64,000 bases of DNA from CAYMWF01 sp964394085 [NCBI: uncultured Gemmatimonadota bacterium] (GCA_964394085.1 CAYMWF010000026.1:8412-72411); one strand, 5' to 3'; shown: positions 1 through 9,800, counted from the stretch's first letter. Notes: generated from the letters alone by a model not told the origin. Translations and numbers: made by a program.

Positions 1-1
1 C

Positions 2-262
2 GGACGATTCAGCATTTTGATCGGGTTATTCCTCGAGTCGATCCTCTTAGCTGGAATGGGGGGAATTCTGGGTGCAGCCGCTGCCCGGTTCGCCAACGGA
101 ATTTCACTGCGATACCCGATGGGCGCTTTTTCCTTCACCATCGATTTCGAAGTTCTGGTTTACGGATTCTGCCTTGCCTTGATCATCGGCGTATTCGGTG
201 CCGTCGTGCCTGGTTTGAGAGGTCTGAGGATGAAACTCATTGATAGTATTCGCGCCCTGTAA
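2..262 (+). CDS. FtsX-like ABC transporter permease, C-terminal end (partial)
   Basis: The reading frame is open from the window edge and stops at 260-262, so only the last ~86 codons are present. The peptide has two hydrophobic segments: one starting G-L-F-L-E-S-I-L-L-A-G-M-G-G, and a second around L-V-Y-G-F-C-L-A-L-I-I-G-V-F-G-A-V-V-P. It ends in R-M-K-L-I-D-S-I-R-A-L. This terminal layout (TM3, periplasmic loop, TM4, then a short basic tail reading 'x-x-x-I-x-A-L-R') is typical of FtsX/MacB-type permeases of ABC exporters acting on lipoproteins or small molecules. The ATPase partner must lie outside the window. The assignment rests on topology and the tail motif only. Confidence 0.7.
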   Translation, partial: GRFSILIGLFLESILLAGMGGILGAAAARFANGISLRYPMGAFSFTIDFEVLVYGFCLALIIGVFGAVVPGLRGLRMKLIDSIRAL

Positions 263-330
263 CATCATTGTCATCGGTCGACCCATTCGGACACATAGGA
301 ATCATCCGGGCGACCCGAAATGTAAGTAGA

Positions 331-358
331 GCTCCCCGCCCACGGGCCGGGGCATTCT
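331..358 (+). terminator. possible terminator after the permease gene
   Basis: A GC-rich inverted repeat (C-C-C-C-G near 333 pairing with C-G-G-G-G near 347-352, with inner pairs) is followed by a pyrimidine-rich but not U-rich tail. It lies between the permease stop and the lipoprotein start. The tail is weak, so this is only a candidate. Confidence 0.35.
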
Positions 359-393
359 TCGCGATTCTCGAAAATGGAAAGGAAAGAGTTATA

Positions 394-960
394 ATGAAAC
401 AAATTCCGAGGATATTTCTATCGACTCTGCTCGTTATCTGCATAAACGGCTGTGGTGGAGATGAAACCGGCGATCAGCAGGCGAAGCCCGTTTCTCACTC
501 CCCGGGCGCAAACCTCATCGCCGATATGATACTCACTGAGAGACCGGAAGGAGCGGTTCCTCTGCGCGAGGCGCTGGAAGCGGAAAAGTACGGCCGGGAA
601 ATCATCGTGTCAGGGAAAATCGGTGAAATCACTCCGCGATACGCGGCGTTCCGCATGTATGATTCATCTCTGCAGGATTGCAACCGGGAGGAGGATCCAT
701 GCAGGACGCCCTGGGATTACTGCTGCGAACCGCTGGACAGAATCGAGGCGGGATCGGTCTTCGTCGAATTCAAGAATCAACAGGGGAAGGTGATAAAGGC
801 GGATATATCCAACTACCAGGATATCTTCCACCTGGCGAAGGTCGATGTGAAAGGCGAACTGAGAAAAGACAAAACCGGTAATGTAATGCTCAGCGCCACC
901 GGGATTCATGTTACTGAGAAAACTCCGCTGGACATCGCCCATTATGAACGGAAAGACTAG
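394..960 (+). CDS. putative lipoprotein of unknown function
   Basis: The frame extends upstream to 268, but the ATG at 394 has a GGAAAGG ribosome site at 376-382 and starts a lipoprotein signal (M-K-Q-I-P-R-I-F, hydrophobic core, I-N-G-C lipobox with Cys near residue 20). The 188-aa product would be membrane-anchored. The mature part holds a C-N-R-E-E-D-P-C segment followed by D-Y-C-C-E-P, four cysteines that could bind metal or form disulfides. The fold looks small and beta-rich (V-F-V-E-F, V-K-G-E-L), somewhat like OB-fold periplasmic proteins. I do not recognise a named family. It lies 131 bp after the permease gene and could be unrelated to it. Confidence 0.75.
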   Translation: MKQIPRIFLSTLLVICINGCGGDETGDQQAKPVSHSPGANLIADMILTERPEGAVPLREALEAEKYGREIIVSGKIGEITPRYAAFRMYDSSLQDCNREEDPCRTPWDYCCEPLDRIEAGSVFVEFKNQQGKVIKADISNYQDIFHLAKVDVKGELRKDKTGNVMLSATGIHVTEKTPLDIAHYERKD

Positions 961-976
961 CGCTCTGCCAGGCCTT

Positions 977-1000
977 AAATGATGCCTGACATGACACTAG
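977..1000. repeat. terminus of dispersed palindromic repeat family
   Basis: Read on the minus strand, this stretch begins CTAGTGTCATGTC and continues to an ATCA block. The same 13-base start followed by an ATCA block opens the repeat at 57255, and a diverged version opens the MITE-like element at 34271. Only one end is recognisable here, so this looks like a fragment or a very decayed copy. It directly precedes the decayed ATPase fragment. Confidence 0.55.
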
Positions 1001-1026
1001 AAGAGATTCGTGTCGAAAAATCCATA

Positions 1027-1047
1027 GTGACAATTTAAATTTGTCAC
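1027..1047. promoter_or_regulatory. dyad of GTGACAA / TTGTCAC heptamers
   Basis: Two perfect 7-base arms, GTGACAA (1027-1033) and TTGTCAC (1041-1047), flank an AT-only 7-base centre. The same heptamer makes up the palindromes at 4601 and 24977, but there the halves point the other way. It could be an operator; no intact gene is close enough to name a target. Confidence 0.4.
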
Positions 1048-1254
1048 ATTCGTAATGTAAAACGAAAACTCGAAAAAGAGCTGAAAAGAACCTCGGAGTT
1101 TTTTCCGGCGGTCATCCTCTGCGATCCGCGCCGTTCGGAAAAAACAACGCTTCTCCGGTATCTCTATCCCGGAGCAGACCATGTTCTGCGGGAGGGTTCC
1201 GAACGGATTGCGCGGGTCGAGGCCGACAGGGTTATTCTTCATCCATACTATCTA
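1039..1254 (+). pseudogene. remnant of AAA_14/DUF4143-type ATPase N-terminus
   Basis: The frame starting at 1039 encodes, without a start codon, a peptide resembling the start of DUF4143-associated AAA ATPases: R-K-L-E-K-E-L-K-R, then F-F-P-A-V-I-L, a Walker-A-like D-P-R-R-S-E-K-T-T-L-L, then Y-P-G-A-D-H-V and an A-D-R segment. In the family the P-loop reads G-P-R-Q-x-G-K-T-T-L; here both glycines are replaced (D and E), as expected for a decayed gene. Similarity fades after about 1250 although the frame stays open to 1380. No C-terminal DUF4143 part is present. It is probably a degraded toxin/antitoxin-like or mobile accessory ATPase next to the repeat end at 977-1000. Confidence 0.55.
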
Positions 1255-1303
1255 TTAGTGCTTAAACATCCTGTAGTCCTGCCATTCAGCACAGCGGATA
1301 ATA

Positions 1304-1522
1304 ATGAAGAAACTGTTCGCTCAGTCAATCGTCCTGATCTGGTTGGCCGGCTGCGTATCCGAACCGGTCATCGACTTTGAGGTGAATCTTTCGATGGCTG
1401 CGAACCGGTGCGTGAGTATGAACAGCATCAGCTTGAAATACAATTACTGGCGAACGGACGCAAACCTGGAATGGATCGACATCGGACATCGACGGCGATT
1501 ACTGACTTTTTACTCGCTTTAA
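1304..1522 (+). CDS. short putative lipoprotein, possibly truncated
   Basis: A 72-codon frame begins with a textbook lipoprotein signal: M-K-K-L-F-A-Q-S-I-V-L-I-W followed by L-A-G-C. The ribosome site is weak (an AGCGGA run about 10 bases upstream). After the signal the peptide (V-N-L-S-M-A-A-N-R-C, Y-N-Y-W-R-T-D-A-N-L-E-W) has no recognisable domain and stops early. It may be a small real lipoprotein or the broken start of a larger one, since the surrounding DNA is decayed. Confidence 0.4.
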   Translation: MKKLFAQSIVLIWLAGCVSEPVIDFEVNLSMAANRCVSMNSISLKYNYWRTDANLEWIDIGHRRRLLTFYSL

Positions 1523-1723
1523 CGCACAATCAACAACTATCTGTAACATCCGTTTGCCCGCAGCCCGGTTTCGGAGTAAACTTACAGGGGCGAACGGAGC
1601 CGGATGAGCCGGAACCGGCACGGGAACCGGCTTGCTCTGTTGCGGGCGCCGCTCCGTTGCGACAGTATCGCCGTGAAGCTTGCGGTAAGATCCGGTGAGG
1701 TTTTCGAGAGTGGAGGTTCGAGA

Positions 1724-4306
1724 ATGGGACAAACGGCACCAGGCGCCGGCACTGCCGGAACAAGAAAAAAAACAGGGGCGGTCGCCCTGAACCTCAGGAC
1801 CGCGGTGACGGTCGTAGCCCTCCTGCTGATGCTTTTCGCACCGGAAGTCGCCTCGGCTGATCGAGGTTCCGGAACCCTCAACGCGCCGATGGAAGTGCGA
1901 ACCCGGGACGGGAGCTCGACGGTCATCCTCGACAACGGACTCTACACCCTCGAATACCGCACCTCCGGCGGCAGCTTCGACGTGACGCTGCCGGGCGGCG
2001 AATACCTGCTCAGGCGCTGCTACGGCAGGGCCGAATACGACCGCGGGCTCATCCCCTGGAAGGTTTCGACCCTCGATTACTGGTTCGCCGATTACCGGCT
2101 CGAACAGTTCAGCGACGCGATCGGCTCGGGAACGGAGCTGACCGTCGACTACACGGGGCTGCTGTTGAAACCGGATCTGACGCACAGCATCCGGGTCTAC
2201 GACGGCGAGCCTTTTTTCACCGCGACCCTCACCCTGAACAACACAACGGCGGCGAGGCTCGATATTACCGCCCTGTCGCCGGCCTGCGCCCTGGGCAAGG
2301 CGGGCGGCGGCCTCTACGTAGGCGCTGAGCCCGTCACGCACAACGTCCTCGACAACGGCTCGTTCCGGTATGCCGACATGCTGGCCCGCATCACCTCCGG
2401 CGCCCATGTCAACTGCGCCAACTGGAACGCGGCCCACTACTGCCACGAAACCGGGAGGAGCCTCGTATCCGGCTTCCTCAGCTTCGAGCGGTCCGTGCCG
2501 ACGATCACGACCAGGTTCACATCCCTCTTCGCGCTGCCCGATCCCGTGACCGGATACCTCCCCTTCACCTTCTTCGCCGCCACCTCCGGCTGCCTCCAGG
2601 GAAAACCGATCGAGCCCGGCGCCGTCCTCGTGTCGGAGCGCTTCTACGCCGACGCCGCCCTCGACGAACCGGTCCTCGACCGCCTCGAGGATTACGCCGC
2701 CAGGATGGCCCTCTTCACCGGCAGCCGCCTGTGGCCGGGCGAGGTGCCGGTGGGATGGAACTCCTGGGGCCCCGACGCCTACGGCAAGGATATCAACGAG
2801 GAACTCATGCTCGAAAATCTCGCCTTCGTGGTCGACAACCTCCGCGACTGGGGCTGGAACTATTTCCAGCTCGACGACGGCTGGCAGATCGACACCGGCA
2901 CCTGGGAGGCCGACGATGGCTTTTCACACGGCATGGGCTGGATGGCCGACCGGATATGGGAAGCCGGCCTGATCCCGGGCCTCTGGATCAACCCGCTCAA
3001 CGTCACCGAAACGTCCGAAGTCTACCTGGAGCACCCCGACTGGCTCCTCGACAAGACCTTTATCGGCAGCCTCGTGATCGACAGGGACTGGAGGCAGCTC
3101 GACGGCTCGAACCCGGAAGTGCAGGAGTGGCTCCGCGACACCATGGACCGGATCGCCCACGAATGGGGCTACGGCTACATCAAGATCGACTTCTCCTACT
3201 GGACCCTGTTCTGCGAAAGCTTCTACGACGAGACCCTGACGCCGGAGGAGGTTTTCCGCCTCGCCTTCACCTCCATGCGCGAGGGAATGGGGGATGAAAC
3301 CTTCATGAAGGCGATAGTGCCGGCCGGGCTCTGCGCCGGTATCTACGACGGCGTCAGGATCTCCATGGATAACGAGCCGATCTGGGAGGTCGAGGGAGGC
3401 GGCGGCTCCTGGGGCGAGCAGTCGATCAAGGCGATATACCGCACCGACGTGCGGCGCTACTATTTCGAGGGGAACCATCGCATCAACCATCCCGACGCCA
3501 TCTTCTTCCGCGACCCCCTGACCGCCTGGGAGGCCCGGACCTGGACCACCGCGGTCGGCCTGATGGGGAGCATCGTCAGCGTCGGCGACAGGCTCGTCGA
3601 ACTTACCGAGGATGCCGTCAACGTCATCCGCACCATTATACCGGTCTATCTCGAGGATACCGGTCAGCCGCTCGACCTGTTCGAACTGGAATACCCGGAG
3701 CTCTGGCATCTCCACGTGCCGCACTCTTCCGGCGACTGGGATATCGTCGGCCTCTTCAACTGGGGCTCCAACAGAGACCTCGTCAGCAAAACCAACATTC
3801 CCGAAATGACGCGCGGAAAGGTACTCGACTTCGAGCGGCTCGGGCTCGACAGCGACGCCGACTACATCCTCTACGACTTCTGGAACTCCGAACTCGTCGG
3901 GGTCGAGAGCGGCGCTGAACCGATCGTCTTCGAAGTCGAACCCAGGACCGTGAAGCTCCTCGCCATTCACCGGCTCCGGGGCGTGCCGCAGTTCATCTCG
4001 ACGTCGCGGCACTACACCCAGGGAGCGATCAGCCTCGTCAGCTCCACCTGGTCGCCCCTCGAAAAAACCCTCGCCGGAGTGCAGCTCGGCGTAGAAAACG
4101 GCAGATTCACCACCTCCATCTACGTGCCGCCCGGGTATTCTTTCGAGGGATGGGAGCTCGAGGGCGCCGTCGACGGCGAATACACTCTCGAAAACGGCCT
4201 CCTCACAATCGCCTTCACCGGCCTCGAAACGGGAGGCGAGGTCCGCTGGACCCTCGACTTCGACCTGAAAACGATTCAGGACCTGCAGCTCGCTCCCAGT
4301 TCCTGA
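1724..4306 (+). CDS. secreted alpha-galactosidase, GH36-like (melibiase)
   Basis: The open frame begins upstream at 1604, but the ATG at 1724 has GGAGG at 1712-1716 and gives a normal signal peptide (basic start, core V-A-L-L-L-M-L-F-A, cleavage near V-A-S-A). The 860-aa product has the GH-D clan catalytic barrel: G-W-N-S-W near residue 344, Q-L-D-D-G-W-Q near 384, Y-I-K-I-D-F with the likely nucleophile Asp near 489, and R-I-S-M-D-N-E with the likely acid/base Asp near 549. An N-terminal beta-sandwich precedes it and a beta-domain follows. It should remove alpha-linked galactose or a related sugar outside the cytoplasm. It stands alone with no transporter nearby, and exact substrate preference cannot be read from sequence. 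Confidence 0.88.
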   Translation: MGQTAPGAGTAGTRKKTGAVALNLRTAVTVVALLLMLFAPEVASADRGSGTLNAPMEVRTRDGSSTVILDNGLYTLEYRTSGGSFDVTLPGGEYLLRRCYGRAEYDRGLIPWKVSTLDYWFADYRLEQFSDAIGSGTELTVDYTGLLLKPDLTHSIRVYDGEPFFTATLTLNNTTAARLDITALSPACALGKAGGGLYVGAEPVTHNVLDNGSFRYADMLARITSGAHVNCANWNAAHYCHETGRSLVSGFLSFERSVPTITTRFTSLFALPDPVTGYLPFTFFAATSGCLQGKPIEPGAVLVSERFYADAALDEPVLDRLEDYAARMALFTGSRLWPGEVPVGWNSWGPDAYGKDINEELMLENLAFVVDNLRDWGWNYFQLDDGWQIDTGTWEADDGFSHGMGWMADRIWEAGLIPGLWINPLNVTETSEVYLEHPDWLLDKTFIGSLVIDRDWRQLDGSNPEVQEWLRDTMDRIAHEWGYGYIKIDFSYWTLFCESFYDETLTPEEVFRLAFTSMREGMGDETFMKAIVPAGLCAGIYDGVRISMDNEPIWEVEGGGGSWGEQSIKAIYRTDVRRYYFEGNHRINHPDAIFFRDPLTAWEARTWTTAVGLMGSIVSVGDRLVELTEDAVNVIRTIIPVYLEDTGQPLDLFELEYPELWHLHVPHSSGDWDIVGLFNWGSNRDLVSKTNIPEMTRGKVLDFERLGLDSDADYILYDFWNSELVGVESGAEPIVFEVEPRTVKLLAIHRLRGVPQFISTSRHYTQGAISLVSSTWSPLEKTLAGVQLGVENGRFTTSIYVPPGYSFEGWELEGAVDGEYTLENGLLTIAFTGLETGGEVRWTLDFDLKTIQDLQLAPSS

Positions 4307-4830
4307 AACGCCGCTTCCGCCGCCGGAACCAACTCGCCCGACGCCGGGGAACCAGCCCCTCGGTACCGGAACCGGCTCTCACGGCCCAAAATCCGATCCG
4401 CCCGGCCAAAAAATCCGATCCGCCCGGCACCGATCCCCGGCTCTCACGTCCAGAGGGGCAGACTGTCAAGGTGCCGACCTTCTCTCACGTCCAAAACCGC
4501 TCCGTCCTCCGTTCGGTATCCACTCCGATCCTCTCCAGGCCGCTGACCGAGCAGGAGCCGCCGCAGCACCCCCCGAATACCGTGTCGATATGACTCGATT
4601 TTTTGTCACGTGACAAAATCGGCATGACCGGGCAGCCCGCTCAATCACGCCCCGGACGGGACAACCCTCATGTCTTCCGGGTAAACACGGAATATTGGAA
4701 ACCCGGCCGTTTTTCGATTACAGGATTCGGCGGTATCGGGCTTACTTTTTTTCCGTTCCCGCCGATTGTTCGAGATCAGCATGCTGTGATGCCCGGCGAG
4801 GTTTCAAACCTGATAAAAAGGGGAAATTCC
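4307..4830. other. 524-bp non-coding region with short repeats
   Basis: No convincing gene is present. A 19-base direct repeat (AAAATCCGATCCGCCCGGC) occurs at 4388-4406 and 4410-4428, and CTCTCACGTCCA occurs twice at about 4438-4495. The perfect palindrome at 4601-4618 lies in this region. The open frames here are continuations of shadow frames from the alpha-galactosidase gene. Confidence 0.6.
4601..4618. promoter_or_regulatory. perfect 18-bp palindrome with CACGTG core
   Basis: TTTTGTCACGTGACAAAA is perfectly self-complementary over 18 bases, in intergenic DNA. An identical copy lies at 24977-24994, also intergenic. Two exact copies 20 kb apart outside genes suggest a binding site or a structured repeat. 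No terminator-like U run is present beyond the arms themselves. Confidence 0.6.
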
Positions 4831-5099
4831 ATGAGGTATTTCTTTCCGGTAGTTTTCTGCCTTTTGATTCCGGCGATGCCCGGCTGCATGCAAAAACCAT
4901 CCGCGTGCCGGACGTCGACACAGCAACGATACAGGAAGGAATGATCAAGGCGACGGACGGCGACACGGTGCTGGTTTCCGCCGGAACACACAGAGGCCCG
5001 GGAAACCGCGATCTGAATTTTTCCGGGAAGGCGATTACGGTGATCTCGGTCGATGGTTCTTCCGACACGGTCATCGACTGCGAAAATGCCGGCGGGTGA
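4831..5099 (+). pseudogene. truncated, frameshifted beta-helix surface protein
   Basis: An ATG at 4831 behind an AAAGGGG-type site starts a clear signal peptide (M-R-Y-F-F-P-V-V-F-C-L-L-I-P-A-M-P). The mature sequence continues in another frame from about 4890: K-T-I-R-V-P, T-I-Q-E-G-M, D-G-D-T-V-L-V, G-P-G-N-R-D-L-N-F-S-G-K-A-I-T-V and T-V-I-D-C-E. That is the N-terminal cap of the parallel beta-helix proteins also encoded at 5114-6784 and 45439-46617, and it is closest to the latter. A single frameshift near 4880-4890 breaks it, and it stops at 5097-5099 before any helix repeats. It is a dead paralog immediately tail-to-tail with the intact beta-helix gene. Confidence 0.75.
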
Positions 5100-5113
5100 G
5101 TTATTACTGGTTC

Positions 5114-6784
5114 TCAGTCCAGCCAGAGGAAATTGCCGGGGCCGCCGTATGCGCCCATGTCGGAACGCGTTCCGTTTCCATACCAGGGCGGCCAGTCGAA
5201 ACCGTCACTGAGGAACGGGCTCCCGGCATCGATGCACGGCGAGGCGGGACGGAGAAGACAGGGATGGCCGTGATAGGTGACGAAACGGGGATTCGCGTTT
5301 ATATTGCCGAGGCCCCACCAGCCGCCCTGTACATCCGAGTAAGAGATGACGGGCAGGCCGCTCGCAACTTCGATTTCATCAGGAGAATCGCCCCAGATGA
5401 TCGCATTCGTGAAAACCGGGAACGACTCGTCGGTGTAGATAGCGCCGCCCCCGTCTTCGGAGTAGTTGCCCGTTATCGTGCAGTTTTTGAAGCTGCTGTT
5501 GTCCTCCCAGCAGTTTATCGCTCCCCCTTGAGAGAAACCCATTGAACCTTCCGCTCTGTTGCCCGAGAAGATCGTATTCGTGATCAGCGCCCCGGACCAG
5601 TAGTGGCAATAAATACCGCCTCCGAAGTAGACCGCCCGGTTTTCCGAAATCGAGCAGTTCTCTATCACCGGCTCCGACAGGCGGCAGTCGATGCCTCCGC
5701 CGTGTTCCGACGCGAAATTATCTCTGATATCACAGCGGCGGATAAGAAGACTCGAATCGTCCATATATACTCCGCCGCCGTCCTCCGCGGTGTTCGATTC
5801 GATGACGCAGTCGACTATCTCCACCGGATCCGATGACTGGAAGATGCATACGCCGCCGCCCTGGACTGCCGTGTTGCCGCTGAATGTACAGTCTGTCATG
5901 TATACGGCTCCCCCGGCATGGAAATGAAAGCAGACGAGCCCCCCGCCCGAACCGTAATCGCCGGTCGCCGCGTTGTTTGAAATGCTGGAACCGGTAATGT
6001 CGAGAGAAGCGTCCCGCTGAAGGTAAACCCCTCCGCCCGAATTCGCGGTGTTCGAAGTGACCGTGCAGTCGGTCACGTCCGCCGAGCAGTCTATTCCGAG
6101 GTCGAGTCCTCCTCCAAGGACACCGATATTCCGGCTTATGATCGAATTCGTGATCGTGACGGACGAGTTCAACCTGCAGCAGATCCCGCCTCCGTGCCCG
6201 GTTGCGCGATTCTGAGTAATCAGGCAGTCTTCGATCAGAGGTGAGGATCCTTCGCAGTAGATTCCACCACCATTCTCCAGGTCGAATATGCCCCCCGAAG
6301 CATTTTCCCGAATCGTGCATCCTTGAATCAAGGGTGACGAATCGAAACAGTATATGCCGCCGCCCAGCGAATCAGCTATATTCGAAACTATGGTGCATCC
6401 GACTATGGTCGGCGAAGCGCCGTCCACGAAGATGCCAGCGCCCTTTTTCAGTCTTCCGCCACCGCCGGTAACCATAACGTTGCTGAGGATGCTCCCGCTC
6501 CCTTCCCCGCTCCTCATCGCGAATACACGGCTCAACCCGCCGGCGTCGATTACGGTTTCACCCGCCGCTTCACCTGCTCCGCGCACCGTGACCGCCTTGC
6601 CCATGTAGTCGATGTCGTATTCGAAGTAGGTTCCGGGCAGAATCAGGATTTCATCACCATTCTCGGCAGCGTCTATCGCTTCCTGAATGAGACTGTAATC
6701 ATCAGGAACCGTGATCGTCGCCGCAGGCAGGAGCGAAGCAGCCGCCAAGACGAAAAAAATAATATAGAAGACATTTCGTTTCAT
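5114..6784 (-). CDS. secreted right-handed parallel beta-helix protein
   Basis: A 556-aa protein starts at an ATG with an AAAGGAG site 6 bases upstream. A signal peptide (M-K-R-N-V-F-Y-I-I-F-F-V-L-A-A-A, cleaved near L-L-P-A-A) leads into the family cap, I-T-V-P-D-D-Y-S-L-I-Q-E-A-I-D-A-A, G-D-E-I-L-I-L-P-G-T-Y. About a dozen helix coils of roughly 20-25 residues follow, with G-G-G-I-Y-C and I-x-N-C-x-I/I-x-x-N repeats. The C-terminus D-M-G-A-Y-G-G-P-G-N is the closing motif shared with the protein at 45439. Such folds occur in surface carbohydrate-active or adhesin proteins; no catalytic residue set is evident. It is likely exported, but how it is held at the surface is not visible. Confidence 0.85.
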   Translation of the reverse strand: MKRNVFYIIFFVLAAASLLPAATITVPDDYSLIQEAIDAAENGDEILILPGTYFEYDIDYMGKAVTVRGAGEAAGETVIDAGGLSRVFAMRSGEGSGSILSNVMVTGGGGRLKKGAGIFVDGASPTIVGCTIVSNIADSLGGGIYCFDSSPLIQGCTIRENASGGIFDLENGGGIYCEGSSPLIEDCLITQNRATGHGGGICCRLNSSVTITNSIISRNIGVLGGGLDLGIDCSADVTDCTVTSNTANSGGGVYLQRDASLDITGSSISNNAATGDYGSGGGLVCFHFHAGGAVYMTDCTFSGNTAVQGGGVCIFQSSDPVEIVDCVIESNTAEDGGGVYMDDSSLLIRRCDIRDNFASEHGGGIDCRLSEPVIENCSISENRAVYFGGGIYCHYWSGALITNTIFSGNRAEGSMGFSQGGAINCWEDNSSFKNCTITGNYSEDGGGAIYTDESFPVFTNAIIWGDSPDEIEVASGLPVISYSDVQGGWWGLGNINANPRFVTYHGHPCLLRPASPCIDAGSPFLSDGFDWPPWYGNGTRSDMGAYGGPGNFLWLD

Positions 6785-6848
6785 CGAAGTACTCCTTTAG
6801 AAAAATGATAACTGCACTCCAGAAACGATGCAAGGAAGGGCTATGGAA

Positions 6849-9800
6849 TCAATCGATGTTTTCGGTGAAATCGGAGCCGCCGGCGCTCGACATGACGGTG
6901 ACGGATGGGGGGCATTCGCCCACTCTTCTCTTGAATTCGTAGTAGTTTTTACTGCTTTTCCACGCCATTTCACCGATGTCGACGAGGGTGAGCGTCACTT
7001 CCGGCTGGGCGCTGCTCGTGGCTCTGACTATGAGCTGTCTCCAGAACTCCCTGTATTCCGCATGGATAATCGTTACCGCGTCATGGGTCACGGCGACGCC
7101 GGTTTCCGAGAACCCGGTTTCGTTCTGCTGAGGGCTCCTGTCGCGCGCTTTCACCCGGTATCCGTATTCGGTATACGGTTCCAGGGCGCTGTCGGTGTAA
7201 CTCGGGCTTTCCTGCCAGCCGCTGTGGTGCCCGGCGCCCGAAACGCACTCGAAATAGTATTCGACGCCGCTGGTATCGTATGCCGGCACGGCGGTCATGG
7301 TGACGGAGTCCGGAGCTGACGGATACGGCTCCACCTCCCATTCCATGGGATCGGGAAGCGGCGGATCCGTGTCCGGCTGGGCCCGGATAACCGTGAAGGA
7401 ATCGATCACGGAGCCGGCGATATCCACGGCCCGCATATCGAGACGCGGTCCGTCAAACTCCAGCTCGCAGTAATGGTAGGCTCTCGCACACGAAACCAGA
7501 TAGGGAGAGAACGGATCGCATCCGTAAAGGGGCGCGCCTCCACCCGCCGTCGTCACATACTGCACTCCGTCCACCTCGCACCTCGCGTAATAGTGATTGT
7601 GACCCGCGATCACCACCCGTACATCGTGAGCCACGCACAATGGATGGAGATATTCCTGCGCCTCCTCGTTGTTGGGGTGCCCTCCGCCCGCCGACCAGGC
7701 GGGTTCGTGGTACATCATCACTTTCCACGGTTTCGTGCTGGAAGCCAGGTCATCCGCCAGCCAGGCGTACTGGGCCGAGTCGAAATCGTAGGGAGCATAT
7801 TGATCGACCACGGCTATATGGACGGGGCCGAAATCGAAGGACCAGTAGAAATCGTTTACATACGGGTACGGCCAGTATTTCGCGTAGTTCGTCCCCATCC
7901 CGTCATGATTGCCCCTGCCGCCGTTCACGGGGAAATTTGAGTTGAGCCTGCGAACGTTCGCCGCCCTGGCATCGAAATGCTCGGTATCCCAGTCGGATTC
8001 AGTATCGCTGGAAGTCCAGTCCCCGCAATGGAGCAATAAGCCCGGCTCATCGGGAGCCGCGGCAATCGCATCCAGGATGCCGACGGCCACGATGTCGTGC
8101 ACCTCGGGGCAGGTGCGCGTATCACCGTAGCAGAAGAGGCGGGCGCCGCCGTCTCCTTCCCCGGGCGCCGCGCGGAATGAGCCGGTGAAGTCTGCCCCGG
8201 ATCCGCCCACGGTCACGCGATAAAAATACCGCTCACCGCTCGTCAGGCCCTCGAAGGTGAAAGAATGCAGGTGATTCTCGGCATTTTCCTCTTCCGTAGA
8301 CGCCGACCCGTCCGAGTATGAAGCGTCCCGCCCCCATTCCAGAGTGCAGGATGCCGTTTCGTCAAGCTGCCATCGAACCGACATCCCGGAGCTTTCACCC
8401 GGATAGAGAAGGTACGGGCCTTTACGGAGCACCGTGATATCCGCTACCGCGGCTTCGCCCTCGTAGGGGAGGAGATCCTGTCCGCTCACGGTTACCTCGA
8501 GGGCGTCCATCTCCGGAGCGATCTGGAAAAACGCGGCTCCATGTCCGTCGGTAAGCTCCTGGAGGTAGATGCCCTCCTCCAGGCTGCGCGCGCACACGAG
8601 CGCTTCCTCCACGGGCGTGCCGCCTTTGAAGACCCGCACCGCGAAGTCCTGCGGCGCCGGGGGAATCGTGTCGAAATAGCAGACCAGCGCATCCGCGGGA
8701 TCTGCAAGCCATTGCTCCATTTCCGGTTCCCCGAGAAGGTTCATTGCGCTCCACGTCAGTTTGTAATAGTCGTCCGAGGGGTAGAAACTGTTCTTCGAAG
8801 TCGCAAGCGCCAGACCCAAGTTGCGGCACTCGTCGGCGAAGACCGAACTCATGTATTCGCGATCTAGAAGGAAGGAATATGCGTTCGTGGAACCGGGGAT
8901 ATACCACCCGGTATGAGAGCTGCCGATGAACGACACCCCGCCCCCGTTTTCGGCGAGCAGATACTCCTCGCCGAAACAGTCGTCCATCTGGAAAGAGTTT
9001 GAAAACGGGCTCAGGGAGAACATGTTCCCGAGCCTGCCGCCGTTCGAAAGCGACCGGATGTCCGAAATATAAATATGAGTCCCATGGTTGAGCCTGCCCG
9101 CCCCGATGGCGAACGGGGACCCGTGATCCGCGTGATTGACGAAGTTTGGACCCGCCTCGAGTACGGCGAGAGCCTCCATGCGGTGAGAACCGGGATCACT
9201 GTCGAACACCTCTGCCACGCCGAAGAACCAGGGGAGATTTTCATTGTGGAAATCGCTCATCATGTTCTCGGCGAATGTCGCCTGATCCACGTCGAATCCC
9301 AGCAGCAGGGCGGTGGCGCCGAAATCGGCCGGCGGGTTCTTCTCGTAGTCCAGCACCTTCCCGGCGAAAAGAGCGGCTTCTCCCATCGTCTCCACGGGCG
9401 CCCTCCCCACGAACACCTCTGATATCCAATCGTCGTCGATGTCGCTGTAACTGCCGTCGGTGGACACGTACTTGCCGGCGAAGCTGACGGTATTACACGG
9501 AAGCAACCCCGCGTCTCCGCCGAGAAGAACCCAGGCGGTTCCCCAGTGCACATGGGCGTCGGAGATGAAACCGCGAAGCTTCTCCTGGGGAGTTCCCGAG
9601 TAGGCCGTATCGATCCAGGAAGTAACGATCACCGTATCGGGCACGCCTTTCTTCAGGTGCCAGGCGACCAGCTCATCCCAGGCTGACGCGAGATGATCCG
9701 GCGTGACGATCACGTGTTCGTAACACCCGGACGAGAGAGAACCGTTCTCCTCCCCGCCGGGGTACGGGGGAAGGCAAACGGCATCAGGATTGATTACCGC

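Noticed and set aside
997-1242. 81-codon minus-strand frame
   Set aside because: The opposite strand carries recognisable AAA_14-like sequence over the same bases, so this frame is a shadow.
1499-4012. Long minus-strand open frames opposite the alpha-galactosidase
   Set aside because: They are antisense shadows of a GC-rich gene with strong codon bias, have no ribosome sites and show no domain.
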